A stretch of 26,223 nt of DNA. Source: Stramenopiles sp. TOSAG23-3 (lineage: Eukaryota > Sar). Below, piece after piece: positions 1 through 9,800 of this stretch; the first letter of the stretch is position 1, and each line of letters opens with the position of its first letter. The notes under the pieces are model-generated. The model saw only the letters and a program-made list of their open reading frames with translations. It had not been told where the DNA came from and did not search any database. The translations under genes and the position numbers were made by a program. The stretch lies in assembly GCA_900128585.1 (NCBI GenBank), contig LT642276.1:1-26223 (forward strand), in the 5' to 3' direction.

Positions 1-2
1 AA

Positions 3-1568
3 GCCTTGAAGGACGAGCACGAGCAGGTAATTTCGACCCATATCAGCACCCGGGAAACGTTGGAGAAAGAAATCGAAGCGGTTAAATTTGCGGTGAATTT
101 GACTGCTAAAAATCTGCAAGAAGAGCACAGGGTAAATGTGCAGGAGATTATACAGAGACACAAAAAATCTATGGCTTTTCACGAATCAGAACTGAAAAAA
201 CTGAAAGATGATCTCTCAATTGCAGAGAAGTCAGCGAAAAAAGTAAAGGAAGAGCGAGATTTGGTGGAGGCAGAGTTGCAAAAGTGCTTGCAAAATGTTG
301 GGAATAGTGCGGCTGAAGTTGATAATCTTAAATCTCACCATGAGTCTGCAGTGAAACAATTGTTGGGGGATCACGCGTCAGTGTTGAAAGAAAAAGAAGA
401 AAAGCTAACAAAAGTGAATGCGATCGCCCTTCATCACAAGAAATCTCTGGATAAGTTAATCAATAACTCTGAAGCATTGGAGGCAGAGAACGAAAAGCTT
501 CAGAATGGCATTGCGAGTCTTAAAGAAGATCATAAAAATCAATTGGCCCAGATGAAAGACAAGACCAAAGAGTTGAAAGAGAAGCTGAGTTGGACAGAGC
601 AAAAGTCGTCATTAGATGGCGATCTGGTTGCATCACTGAAAGAGGAACACGAGAAAAATGTGAAAACAATCACGGATGAGTTTAAGCTAACGCTACAAGA
701 AAGCGAGGAAAAAATGAAAAGAGCACAGGCTATTGCGCTGCACCACAAGAAAATGTTAGACGAAGAGGCGGAGAAATCTGCCAAGGCAGATACATTGGCA
801 GCGGAGCACAACGCCGTGTTGAGCAAAGTTCAAATGGAAAAGAAAGACATTGCAGCTAAACATAAAAGAGAATTGGAGCGGATTCGCGCCGAGGCGAATG
901 CGTTACAGTCTAATTATTCAAGCAAAGAGAAAGAGCTGTTGATTAGCCATGAAAAGGAAATCAAAATACTAAAAGCTTCCTTGGAAACTAAATCTCAGAG
1001 CAACGTTCGCTTAGAAACCGAAACGATGCAACGAGAGCACGAGCGAGAGTTAAAAGCTGAGCGGGAGAAGTATTCTTTGTTAGTGGAAGAGTTCAACCGT
1101 GCGAAGCAGAGCACAGACTCCAACAATTCTTCTTTAGAAAGTCTGAAAAAAGAGCATTATATTGCTGTTAAAAAAATGGAAACTGAGCACAGGCGAAAAA
1201 TAATTGCCTTTGAGGCAAAGTTAAAGAGAGTCTCGGAGCAGCGCCACAAAGATGCGGTGGATGCAACGACTGTAAGCAACGAGGCATCTGTAATGTCAAA
1301 ACGTCGGTCTAAAGCAGAATTGTTGCGTGTTAATGTTGATATCGAGAGCGGAATGCCTCTTGCAGATGACGATCCGATGGCAAAGAACAAGCACGACCAG
1401 AGGTCTATAGTAAATGAGATGCTGATGGCATCAGGTCACTTGTCAAGGAAAAACAAGCAATTTGTAGGCACGTACATGGTGATTTTGCACTGCCTATTTT
1501 TGTACTTACTTTTTACGCATGGGCATGCCCCCGAAGGTGACGGTATAGTTCAGAACGGTAAAATATAG
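3..1568 (+). CDS. Coiled-coil, probable tail-anchored membrane protein (5' end outside window)
   Basis: The frame is open to the left edge and has no ATG near it, so the N-terminus lies outside the window. About 520 residues are visible. Nearly all are charged heptad-rich coiled coil (Lys, Glu, His, Leu, Ala). A block of about 103 residues is repeated: AIALHHKK occurs at residues 139-146 and 242-249, and the LK-x2-HE-x3-K lead-in at 108 and 211. Weaker copies of an LK-x2-H-x3-VK pattern appear elsewhere. The last 30 residues contain one hydrophobic stretch (about 491-503, MVILHCLFLYLLF) followed by a short polar tail, which suggests C-terminal tail anchoring. Golgins and other tethers share this architecture, but I see no family-specific motif, so the function is unassigned. 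It converges on the WD40 gene. Confidence 0.8.
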   Translation, partial: ALKDEHEQVISTHISTRETLEKEIEAVKFAVNLTAKNLQEEHRVNVQEIIQRHKKSMAFHESELKKLKDDLSIAEKSAKKVKEERDLVEAELQKCLQNVGNSAAEVDNLKSHHESAVKQLLGDHASVLKEKEEKLTKVNAIALHHKKSLDKLINNSEALEAENEKLQNGIASLKEDHKNQLAQMKDKTKELKEKLSWTEQKSSLDGDLVASLKEEHEKNVKTITDEFKLTLQESEEKMKRAQAIALHHKKMLDEEAEKSAKADTLAAEHNAVLSKVQMEKKDIAAKHKRELERIRAEANALQSNYSSKEKELLISHEKEIKILKASLETKSQSNVRLETETMQREHERELKAEREKYSLLVEEFNRAKQSTDSNNSSLESLKKEHYIAVKKMETEHRRKIIAFEAKLKRVSEQRHKDAVDATTVSNEASVMSKRRSKAELLRVNVDIESGMPLADDDPMAKNKHDQRSIVNEMLMASGHLSRKNKQFVGTYMVILHCLFLYLLFTHGHAPEGDGIVQNGKI

Positions 1569-1640
1569 GGGCGGACACGAGAGATACTTGACAGGTGCGC
1601 GAAAAATTTTACACCTCTCATTTATTACAATATTGAAAAT

Positions 1641-1747
1641 TAAAAACAAAAAACTGGCTGTTATTCGAATGTCTAAATCTAGAGTTTAGTTCGCAGTACA
1701 TAAATTTTAATTACTTAAATAAATAACAGCCAATTTTCTTGTATTTA
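1641..1747. repeat. 107 bp inverted-repeat element between convergent genes (family copy 1)
   Basis: The left arm (1641-1665) and right arm (1722-1747) are reverse complements apart from one indel and about two mismatches, and share the core TTGGCTGTTATT (left copy CTGGCTGTTATT). The spacer of about 55 bases contains TTCGCAG and TAAATTTTAATTACTT motifs, and variants of both recur in the second copy near 10490-10550. The element fills much of the 335-base gap 1569-1903; the rest holds an (AT)n run near 1780-1793 and no gene. It could be a miniature inverted-repeat transposon, or an RNA hairpin in the overlapping 3' ends of both transcripts. I see no clean target duplication here, only a TATTGA at 1631 and 1748. 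Confidence 0.8.
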
Positions 1748-1903
1748 TATTGATAGGAATATATGTACGTAATTAACTATATATATATATATACTTGAAA
1801 ATCGGAACCTATTCAATGTCAGTTCGTAAACATATCTTACCTCGGCGTTCCACCCTGGAGAGGGAGGGATAAAAAAAACATTCCGAATTCCATATCGAAA
1901 ACA

Positions 1904-4900
1904 CTAGTAGTATACGATTCCTTCAAGGATTCCTCTCAGCACTTCAACCTGTTCAGCCGGTGTGTCGCACACCGCTAGACTTGCAAGGGCAGACTCATTG
2001 ACGCGTAACCGCAGCTGATTTCCATTGCTTGGTGTAAACACTTCTACAGAGCGACCGTTCTTGACAGACACAAGGACAAACTTGTTGTCTTGCAATTTCA
2101 TCCCGACACGACAGTTAATGTCGCTTGTGTCGCCGCTCCTAATTTTCTCTCTCAAGCGGCGCTCTTTTAAGTGCAGAGTGTTTGTCCTCATGGGGGTAAG
2201 GACAGACTTTAACACTTCAATTCGCTCGTGGTCGTAGTCACAGACAGACAGGCTCAGCAGCGTGCCATCATCGAGTTTGAAACGCTTCCTTTCGCCAGTC
2301 AGTGTAAAAAACAATTCTACAATTCGTTTTTGACGAATTGAAACCAACACATAGTGGCCATTTTCCAGTTTCATGCCGCTACGAAAATCGACTCGTGGCG
2401 GCGGTTTCCTTTTTCGGCGATCTTGGGATACTGTCGCCTTGGGAATGTCCGAACCGGCATTGCGTGTAGGGCGGAATGGCTCGAGGTAGATGGGGTGACC
2501 TTCCCAAAAGTCTATGTCCTGTTGTCTGCTCACCAGAGCAGCTTCAATATTTCTGTAAATTCCAGCGGAGACTCTATAGACGTTTATGCAACCGTCAGCA
2601 CCCCCGAGGGTCAGTCTAGTCCCACATGGACTCCACGATAAAAACTGAACGATGGGCAAGTCAGTAATGTGCCCGGCATACCTTCCGGTACAAATTTCAT
2701 ATATCACAACCCGGTAACATGCAATCATGCTTGAAGCGCCTAGTTGCATGCTCTCCGACTCGCGTATGACGGGAGAAGTCGCAGCAATATAAAGGCCAGA
2801 GGGATCTTGCACAAAGCAAGGCCGAGTACCGCCTGGGTGCGGTATGGCAGACGTTGGGATTATACCGCGCAGGTCACCCAGCCACAAGTGGTAAATCAGA
2901 ATGGTGCCTTTTTGGGACAAACATATTAAATAATCTCCCGAGGAATGAACAGAAAATGTTGTGCAGGCACTGTCCAGTTTGTACTCGGCCACGGTCGGGC
3001 ATTCCAGGCCCGTCAGCGTCGCTGGTCCTTCCATGCTCGCCGTCTCGGGATCTCTGTTGGCCCCCTTTCTTGAGTACAAAGTGCCTTCACCGGGCTGTAC
3101 CTCTTTCATAATTATTTTATCAATCGCCCCGCAGGTAATGACGCAAGTCCCAGACGCAGCCTCTTCTGCGTTCAGCCTTGGAGGGCGAACTCCCATGGGG
3201 CGTTGGGCAAATGCGCAACTCAACCTGGGCGGGACGCCTCCAGGCCAGGCCGCCTTTTCAAAGCCGGCGGTGACTACGGAACCCCGCATGTAGGCCCCCC
3301 ACGAATCCATCACGGCAGTCATCCCCCCAGCGAGAGCACAGGCCAGGTACCGGCCTTCCTTTGAAAATTTGATATCAGTGCACTCCATAATCCCAGGGTT
3401 GGCGACTCGGGCAGAAGTGCTGCTCCCATACGCCCGCCCACGCGTATAGTACCCAATGTCTCTAAGGTACAACAGCCTCCCAGACATTGTGTTGTAAACT
3501 CGAACCATACCATGACTGCAACCACACGCAATCCTTCCTCCCCTAGGGTGATAAGCAACTGCAGTGATTTCGACAGCCGCGGCCGCCCGGGAAATGGATG
3601 ATGAAAGCTTAGGGGCTCCAAACATCCCGCCCTGATCAGCCGCCGCTGCAATTGCCATTGATGTACGGCTTATTCGCTGGTACCGTAGGCCGGGGTCCAG
3701 GGAGGTAGAGACATCCACGGTTCTGGTGGGCTTCGCACGCCAAAATTTTGAGGCGATCGGGTCCAACAGCCCAGACGCGGGCCCGTTATTTGTCAGCATG
3801 TTGCGACCTTGTGCAAAGTACGACGAGGCAGAAGCCTCCATTGGCAATATCATTTGCCAAATGCAGAGGGTCTGATCCGCACCGCCTGTTACCAGGACGC
3901 TCGACGTTGCATCCGGGTGCCAGCAAGCCGAATGGACGCCCCCAAAGTGTGTCACGGCGTGGTTTGTTACCCGGCCATTGTGCAAGTCAAACACAGCTAT
4001 CGTGTGGTCTCCAAATGTAGTGACTATGAATGCATCGTCGCTTGTGGTCGCAATAGATGCGACTGGCCAACCTGGACCACGCTCATTGTCCTTTTCTGGA
4101 CCCTCTTTTCCTCGCACGCGCACCGGGGAATTCCAACTGCCAGCCGGGCTGTTGCTACCGTCTTCTTTGGGGTATTCAATGCGCTCCCTCAAATGGTGTT
4201 GGAACGGCAACTTGCGCTTCCAGGTAAGGGTCCGGATTTCAACGGTCCAAATGCAACCGTCTGACGAGCCAACGAATATCATATCCCCGCAGTTGTTTAT
4301 GCACGTGAATGTCCTGTGCTTTTGAGCATTCATCTCTTTTTTTGTGCTCTTGTTGCCACGGATCCGGGAGCCAAACGAATTGCCAGCCTTCTTCTTTACG
4401 GGCGCTCCGAGATGGTTTACAATGTTTCCCCCACTATCGCACACAAAAACTTGCCCTGAGCGGCAAAGCACCACGATCAGACGGTATACTTCGGACGCCA
4501 CAACATCCACCAGTTCATAAGTATGCTTTGTTCCTTGAAACTGTTGTTGCTTAAGCAAGCGCATCGCACCTTTGTTTGTTTCAAAAACCCATAAAATATG
4601 AGAAAAAACAACCGCAAAATTGTTGCTGCCAGGAACCCACACGATTTTCGAATCGCTTTCTCCACCATACTGTAATTTCAGCTGCTTCTTCAACCGTCTT
4701 CTCCGCCGACGGCGGTGGTCAGTTTTGCCACTCGCCTTTCCGAGCCCAGCTTTGTCAGATTCCCAAGGGTGCTTCCCAAAATCGTCGTAGACCCCGAAAG
4801 GATTTTCTCCTTTGGTTGGAAAGATGTGTTGTTCTCCAGTATCGTAAATCAAACATCGCTGCAGTAGAGTAAAGTCTTGCGCCCAGTCCCATAAGCATAC

Positions 4901-5494
4901 CTGCGCCCCCTCATCAGTCCTTTCCCCCACCTCCACACTAACTAAGTAAACATTGTCCAAAGAAAAAGACAGCTGGATGTTGTGAACCCACGTAACATTT
5001 GCGGACAGGTCTCGCCGCACCCGGCAGACTTCAACGTATCGACCCCCTGGGGCCTGCCCGGACACGTCCCACAATATTATAAGTGGTTCTGGGCCACAGT
5101 CGGCGGATGCTATGAACAAGCCGTTCGGGGAGCAAGCAACGCTCGTAATAGGCGCTATATGACCCTTTAAATTTAGTCTAGTGTCTGTCCGCCAGTCCCA
5201 AAGGACCAACATGGAGCCTGCTGCATGGACCACAAAACCGCGCGTTGGGTGGACGCACACGTTTACCCTAGGCGACACACCACACACGGTTTCGACTCTA
5301 AACTCATCCGTACGCGGCACATTCTTCAAGCAAGTGTACACGGTTGCCCCGCGTTTGTCAAAATTCTTTGCTTTCAAGCTAGTATCTGGAGCATTCGGGG
5401 GACGTTCCACTTCATCACCCTTAATCTCAGTAATGGGCGGTCCAAACCCAAAGTCCCCCATCTTAAGGGCAGGGTCACTGCTCGAAAACGCCAT
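1904..5494 (-). CDS. Large WD40-repeat protein, MABP1/WDR62-like, with duplicated C-terminal domain
   Basis: This is an uninterrupted 1196-residue protein starting at ATG 5494. At least ten WD40-type blade ends are readable, including LVLWDWRTD, IILWDVSG, VCLWDWAQD, IAVFDLHNG, LCIWQMI, VRVYNTMSG and INVYRVSAG. That is enough for two beta-propellers over about residues 75-1000, probably a protein-interaction scaffold. The first propeller (HPTRGFVVHAAG, then SPNGLFIASAD) resembles the MAPKBP1/WDR62 and EML-like group; assignment within that group is uncertain. A run of seven arginines followed by lysines lies near residues 258-272. The C-terminus carries two copies of an unrecognised domain of about 70 residues (1034-1103 and 1125-1194), each opening with GMKL. 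It converges on the coiled-coil gene and diverges from the SH3/WW/LRR gene. Confidence 0.85.
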   Translation of the reverse strand: MAFSSSDPALKMGDFGFGPPITEIKGDEVERPPNAPDTSLKAKNFDKRGATVYTCLKNVPRTDEFRVETVCGVSPRVNVCVHPTRGFVVHAAGSMLVLWDWRTDTRLNLKGHIAPITSVACSPNGLFIASADCGPEPLIILWDVSGQAPGGRYVEVCRVRRDLSANVTWVHNIQLSFSLDNVYLVSVEVGERTDEGAQVCLWDWAQDFTLLQRCLIYDTGEQHIFPTKGENPFGVYDDFGKHPWESDKAGLGKASGKTDHRRRRRRRLKKQLKLQYGGESDSKIVWVPGSNNFAVVFSHILWVFETNKGAMRLLKQQQFQGTKHTYELVDVVASEVYRLIVVLCRSGQVFVCDSGGNIVNHLGAPVKKKAGNSFGSRIRGNKSTKKEMNAQKHRTFTCINNCGDMIFVGSSDGCIWTVEIRTLTWKRKLPFQHHLRERIEYPKEDGSNSPAGSWNSPVRVRGKEGPEKDNERGPGWPVASIATTSDDAFIVTTFGDHTIAVFDLHNGRVTNHAVTHFGGVHSACWHPDATSSVLVTGGADQTLCIWQMILPMEASASSYFAQGRNMLTNNGPASGLLDPIASKFWRAKPTRTVDVSTSLDPGLRYQRISRTSMAIAAAADQGGMFGAPKLSSSISRAAAAVEITAVAYHPRGGRIACGCSHGMVRVYNTMSGRLLYLRDIGYYTRGRAYGSSTSARVANPGIMECTDIKFSKEGRYLACALAGGMTAVMDSWGAYMRGSVVTAGFEKAAWPGGVPPRLSCAFAQRPMGVRPPRLNAEEAASGTCVITCGAIDKIIMKEVQPGEGTLYSRKGANRDPETASMEGPATLTGLECPTVAEYKLDSACTTFSVHSSGDYLICLSQKGTILIYHLWLGDLRGIIPTSAIPHPGGTRPCFVQDPSGLYIAATSPVIRESESMQLGASSMIACYRVVIYEICTGRYAGHITDLPIVQFLSWSPCGTRLTLGGADGCINVYRVSAGIYRNIEAALVSRQQDIDFWEGHPIYLEPFRPTRNAGSDIPKATVSQDRRKRKPPPRVDFRSGMKLENGHYVLVSIRQKRIVELFFTLTGERKRFKLDDGTLLSLSVCDYDHERIEVLKSVLTPMRTNTLHLKERRLREKIRSGDTSDINCRVGMKLQDNKFVLVSVKNGRSVEVFTPSNGNQLRLRVNESALASLAVCDTPAEQVEVLRGILEGIVYY

Positions 5495-6888
5495 CTCAAA
5501 CGCCTCCTTCGTTTCACCGGTTCAAAAAAAGTAAAAAAAGAAGAAAAAGACAAACGCTGACAAGAAAGACAACAACTGATAATTAATTTAATAAACCTTC
5601 AACAAAACTTCTTTCAATTACCGTAGGAGAATTTTTTTGTATACCTATCAATAGCGCTTTTTACATTCATGTCGTCCCGTTGGATACTATGTGGTTCCAT
5701 TCCTGATAATAATAATGGAGTTAGTTGTTTTCAATAATAATAATAATAATTTATTTTCAATTATTATTATTTGTTTTCTTCTTCTACTGGGAGAAGAGAA
5801 GAAGATGAAAATAATAAATTAAAAGAAGAGCGGGGGGGCATATTTTGAAAAAATCACATTGTAATAGGCATTTGTTCTAAAAAGAATATAAAATTAAATG
5901 AATTAAGTACAATGCATATATTTCAAATGACTTTGAAAAATGAAAAAATAATTTAAACTGTACTTATTACAGTACAATTTAAATAATAATCGGGAGTTTT
6001 GTATTTGATTTTAAATATTACATTAACTACAATGTACACTGTGTAGGTAATATAAAGGAAAATGGATGAAAAACGGAGTTTTGTTTGAGTTTCTACGCTT
6101 CTTTTTAGCCAAAAGAATTTGCATTATTAGTCTATATAATGTATCATGTGTCCATTAATACTAGTCCGTTCTATATACTAACTACAATAGATTTCAAGCG
6201 ATTCAAAAAAAAAATGCTACGGTATTAAACCTGAGTATTAATATTTTATTGGAATTATACCGAGGCGAGGACCTTGTAAATATAATAAAATTATATTCGT
6301 TTTTTATTTTTATTTATCAACAAAATAAAAAAAAAGAAAAACGGAGCAAAAAAAGTATAATATTCACAGCAGAAGAAGCAAAGAAGAAGAATGACTATTT
6401 GGTACGAGGACAACTTGACTCGGATGATGATGCCAGAAACAACAAGCAACAAGCAACAAATCGATTTTCAACAAACAACAACACGAGCAAGGGAAATAAA
6501 TGTGTTCAATCAAATTTTTATTTGAGTTGTACTTACTTCATTATCGGCATGGTATGTAAAGGAGGCATGCCGAACTGAACCACCTGCTGTAACCTGTTGC
6601 ACCACCCTTTCTTGTATCGCACGTACTAATCAACTCCTCACCACGTCGTCGAGATAATAATAGAAGAAGAAAAAAAAGAAGAAGAAGACGGGAGAGGGGA
6701 GGGGGAAAATAATATAGTATCCTAATTTTTAGTAGGCGAATGAAATCAGGTTTAATCGACAGCATGTTTGAATTTTAAGAGTGCAAAGCGCAGGTAAAAC
6801 AGAACTTAAATTGCAGACGCGTTTAAAAATCCGACAAGTATGCTCTAGCGGGACAGTTCTTGAGAGCACTGCTAGCACAGGAAACGAA
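5495..6888. other. AT-rich divergent intergenic region (two promoters and 5' leaders)
   Basis: This stretch of about 1.4 kb separates two divergently transcribed genes and must hold both promoters. It is strongly AT-rich. It contains an (AAT)n run at 5733-5750 with a complementary ATT run at 5760-5771, a 13-base inverted repeat at 5951-5984, and a purine-rich tract at 6662-6709 (GAA repeats, then G runs, interrupted by one C). A tiny ATG reading frame (6764-6778, MFEF stop) precedes the start of the downstream gene. Longer open frames here begin at non-ATG codons and are low complexity, so I do not call them genes. I cannot place transcription starts. Confidence 0.7.
5951..5984. repeat. Short inverted repeat (13-base arms, 8-base loop)
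   Basis: ATTTAAACTGTAC at 5951-5963 faces GTACAATTTAAAT at 5972-5984. The arms pair with one mismatch around an 8-base loop. It sits in the divergent promoter region. It could be a protein-binding site or just one of many AT-rich palindromes expected here. Confidence 0.5.
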
Positions 6889-9800
6889 ATGAGTGACGAT
6901 GAGGAGGAGCCAGAAGTAAACTCTGACGATTTCTCCGATCACAGCGATGACCCTGTGAAGAAGAAGAAGAAAAAGAAGAAGAAAAAGAAGAAAAAGAAGA
7001 AGAAGAAGAGGGATGAGAAACCGCAGCCAATTATGTGGGTGGAGTACGTTGATGAGAACGACGAAGAGCAATTACTGCGATGGAAACACAAAGAAACTGA
7101 AGAAATTATTGACGTGTGCCCGAAACAGTTGTTGCACAGGTACTGGGTAGAGGCGAAGGATGAACCAGAAGCCGTCGCTCGACAAGAAGAAGACAAGAAG
7201 TTAGTCAGGAAAATAGAAATAGAAATCAAGCGACTGAAAGAAAGTATCGCATATAATAAAAAAAAAATTGATTTCTCAATACAGCACGGGGTCGAGGACA
7301 ATTTGCCGGACTTGGTTGGTAAAAAGAGGGCGTTAATCGCCGAGAAGGAACGCCAGGTCAGGGAACGGAACGATAAAATTTTTAAGATCAAGTCGGACGA
7401 AGCCAATCGGGAACAGACTTGGAGAAACACACAAACGGAAGAAACGACGCATGATTGTCCGGAGAAAATAATATATAAATATTGGATTGAGGGCCTGGAC
7501 GAGGAGGGAGAATTTTGTAGAGCGTTGGAAAATTTTCCAGGGGACAACCCAGACGAAGACTTGTCGTTTAAAAAGGGACAATGGATAGAACTAATAGACA
7601 CTTCGGACGAAGACTGGTGGAATGGAAGGCGATGGGACGAGGGGCATGCGACGAAGGAGACAGGAAATTTCCCCGTTGATCTCGTCGAAAAGCGAAAACG
7701 CCCACAATGGACCAATGGATTTTTGAACAAGACTGTGTACCAAATACCGGCCAGCTACTCCCGTTTTTTAGAGGGCAAGCTGGCAAAAGAGGCTGCTATG
7801 AAGAAGGCAGGAATGTTGGCCCCGCCAGGGGCAGTGGGAGAAGGAAAGTGGTGGTCGGAGATGGAGGACGACGAAGGCAATCCGTACTGGTACGATCTTG
7901 AAGATTTTGCAACGACATACGAAGACCCCTTTGTTATCCCTACGCCGCCTGCTAGCCCACGTTTAGCCCCGCTCGGCCCAGATCAACCAGAGCAGCTCAA
8001 GTATGTACAAATTACGATGCTTGAGGATGGGTCACGGTATTGGTACGAAACGGAAACGAAGGAAACGACCTGGGTTAGCCCGTATGACCCACGCGATCCC
8101 CCAGAACGGTGGCACAACAATTTTGCGAACGGTGACTTCTATTGGGTCGACTACGAGAACGTTAGGACATCCATGGAAAAACCTCAAGACCTTCAAGACT
8201 GGGAAGACAAATTGGAAAGGAATCGCGTGTGTTTAGAGTTGATGTGGGGGGACGATGCGGAAAGAGGAAAATTAGAACGTTACCCGTCAAGAGAGGATTA
8301 TCTGGTGGACATGGTTGAACGGAATGTCCACTGTAAAGATGCAATCAAACAAATGTTGGACCAGACGGAAGTTGTACAAAAAGCACTAAGAGCGTATGAA
8401 GTGGTTTCGGTTGTGGCAGATCTGGTCCGACGGGTGGAGTGCATTGCTATTATTGACTCGATGGCAATCAAGCTTGAAGAGCAAGCAGAAGTACAACGAA
8501 TGGCCGCCCTGCAACAGGCCGGCGACGACGACCCAAATGATCGTGACCTGGAACCGGAATGGCTGGACCTCTACACTATCCCGCAATCGGTGCCGTATGT
8601 TGAAAAATTTGCCCTCAGGGACTGGTATGAAAGGTGCAGCGGGCCTCTATGGATCGTAGACAATGGATGGAGGGAGTTTAACATCTCTTTTCAGAAAAAA
8701 ATGAAGGTGGAGAATAGGTACAAAATTGGTGTAGCAAAGCTGGAAGAGAAAGACAGCGATCGTTTCAATGATATCGAAGACCGCGTAAGAGCAAAGAAAA
8801 TTTCCGCCACCCAAGCGCGGTGGCAGCACGAGGAGCGACAGAAAAAGCTCGAAGATGGAAGGGAGACTCTAAAAACTGCACGAGCCCAAGAGAGGCAGAA
8901 TCCAGAACTAGTTCCTCACAAATTTTACAGCATAAGCGATGTAGCGACATGGTACGGCACTGTTTGCAAAAACGGCCACGTCGTTGGGGTTAACCTGAAC
9001 AAAAATGACGTTGAAGGTAAAATTCCAAAAAATATCATGAAATTGTCGCACCTTGTTTCCTTATGTCTAAACCGCAACCGTCTGGTCGGAACCCTGCCTG
9101 AGGCTATACTAGAGCTCCACTCTTTAAAGACCCTTGATTTGAACGGAAATCAATTTACCGGCATTATCCCTTCGGCAGTTTCCCAACTAACGAACTTGCA
9201 GTTCCTGTATTTGCAGAAAAACAATTTCTACGGTCCAATCGCTAATTTGTGTACGTTGACGGCCGTGAAGGTTTTGAACATATCCGAAAACAACTTTGGC
9301 ACCACAAGCGGATTCCCTCCCGTAATTAGCAAATTGAAACGTTTAGAAAAGTTGGATGTGTCCCATAACAACTTGGTCGGTTTTTTTCACGAAAAGTTAT
9401 GCCGTTTGACTCGCTTGAAGGAACTTCGTATCGACGGGAACGACATTACAGGGGTTTTACCCGATACTATTTGTAAATTAGTGGACCTGCAAGTCTTGGC
9501 AGTAGACCACAACAGGATGTACGGAATCGTCCCAGAAAAAATAAAGAAAATGAAAACATTGGAGCGGTTATGGCTGGGAAGCAACAAGTTTAGCGGAACG
9601 ATACCGGAGTGGTTGCCGAAATTAAAGAAACTGACGACGCTAGACCTTCATGATAACAATTTTTCTGGGTACATGCTGCCTACCCTGGCTCAGTTGACGA
9701 AGTTGGAAATTTTGCGATTAGATTTCAATTATTTTGAAGGAAACGTTCCGCGATCATATGCAAGGTTAGTCAAACTTGTTGAGTTTGATGTTGGTAATGG

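Noticed and set aside
6249-6578. 109-residue reading frame in the divergent spacer
   Set aside because: It begins at TTG, is rich in Lys, Asn and Ile as expected from AT-rich DNA, and has no domain.
6662-6709. G-quadruplex or triplex-forming promoter element in the purine-rich tract
   Set aside because: Only three clear G runs are present and the tract is interrupted by a C; simple GAA/G-rich DNA is common in this sequence.
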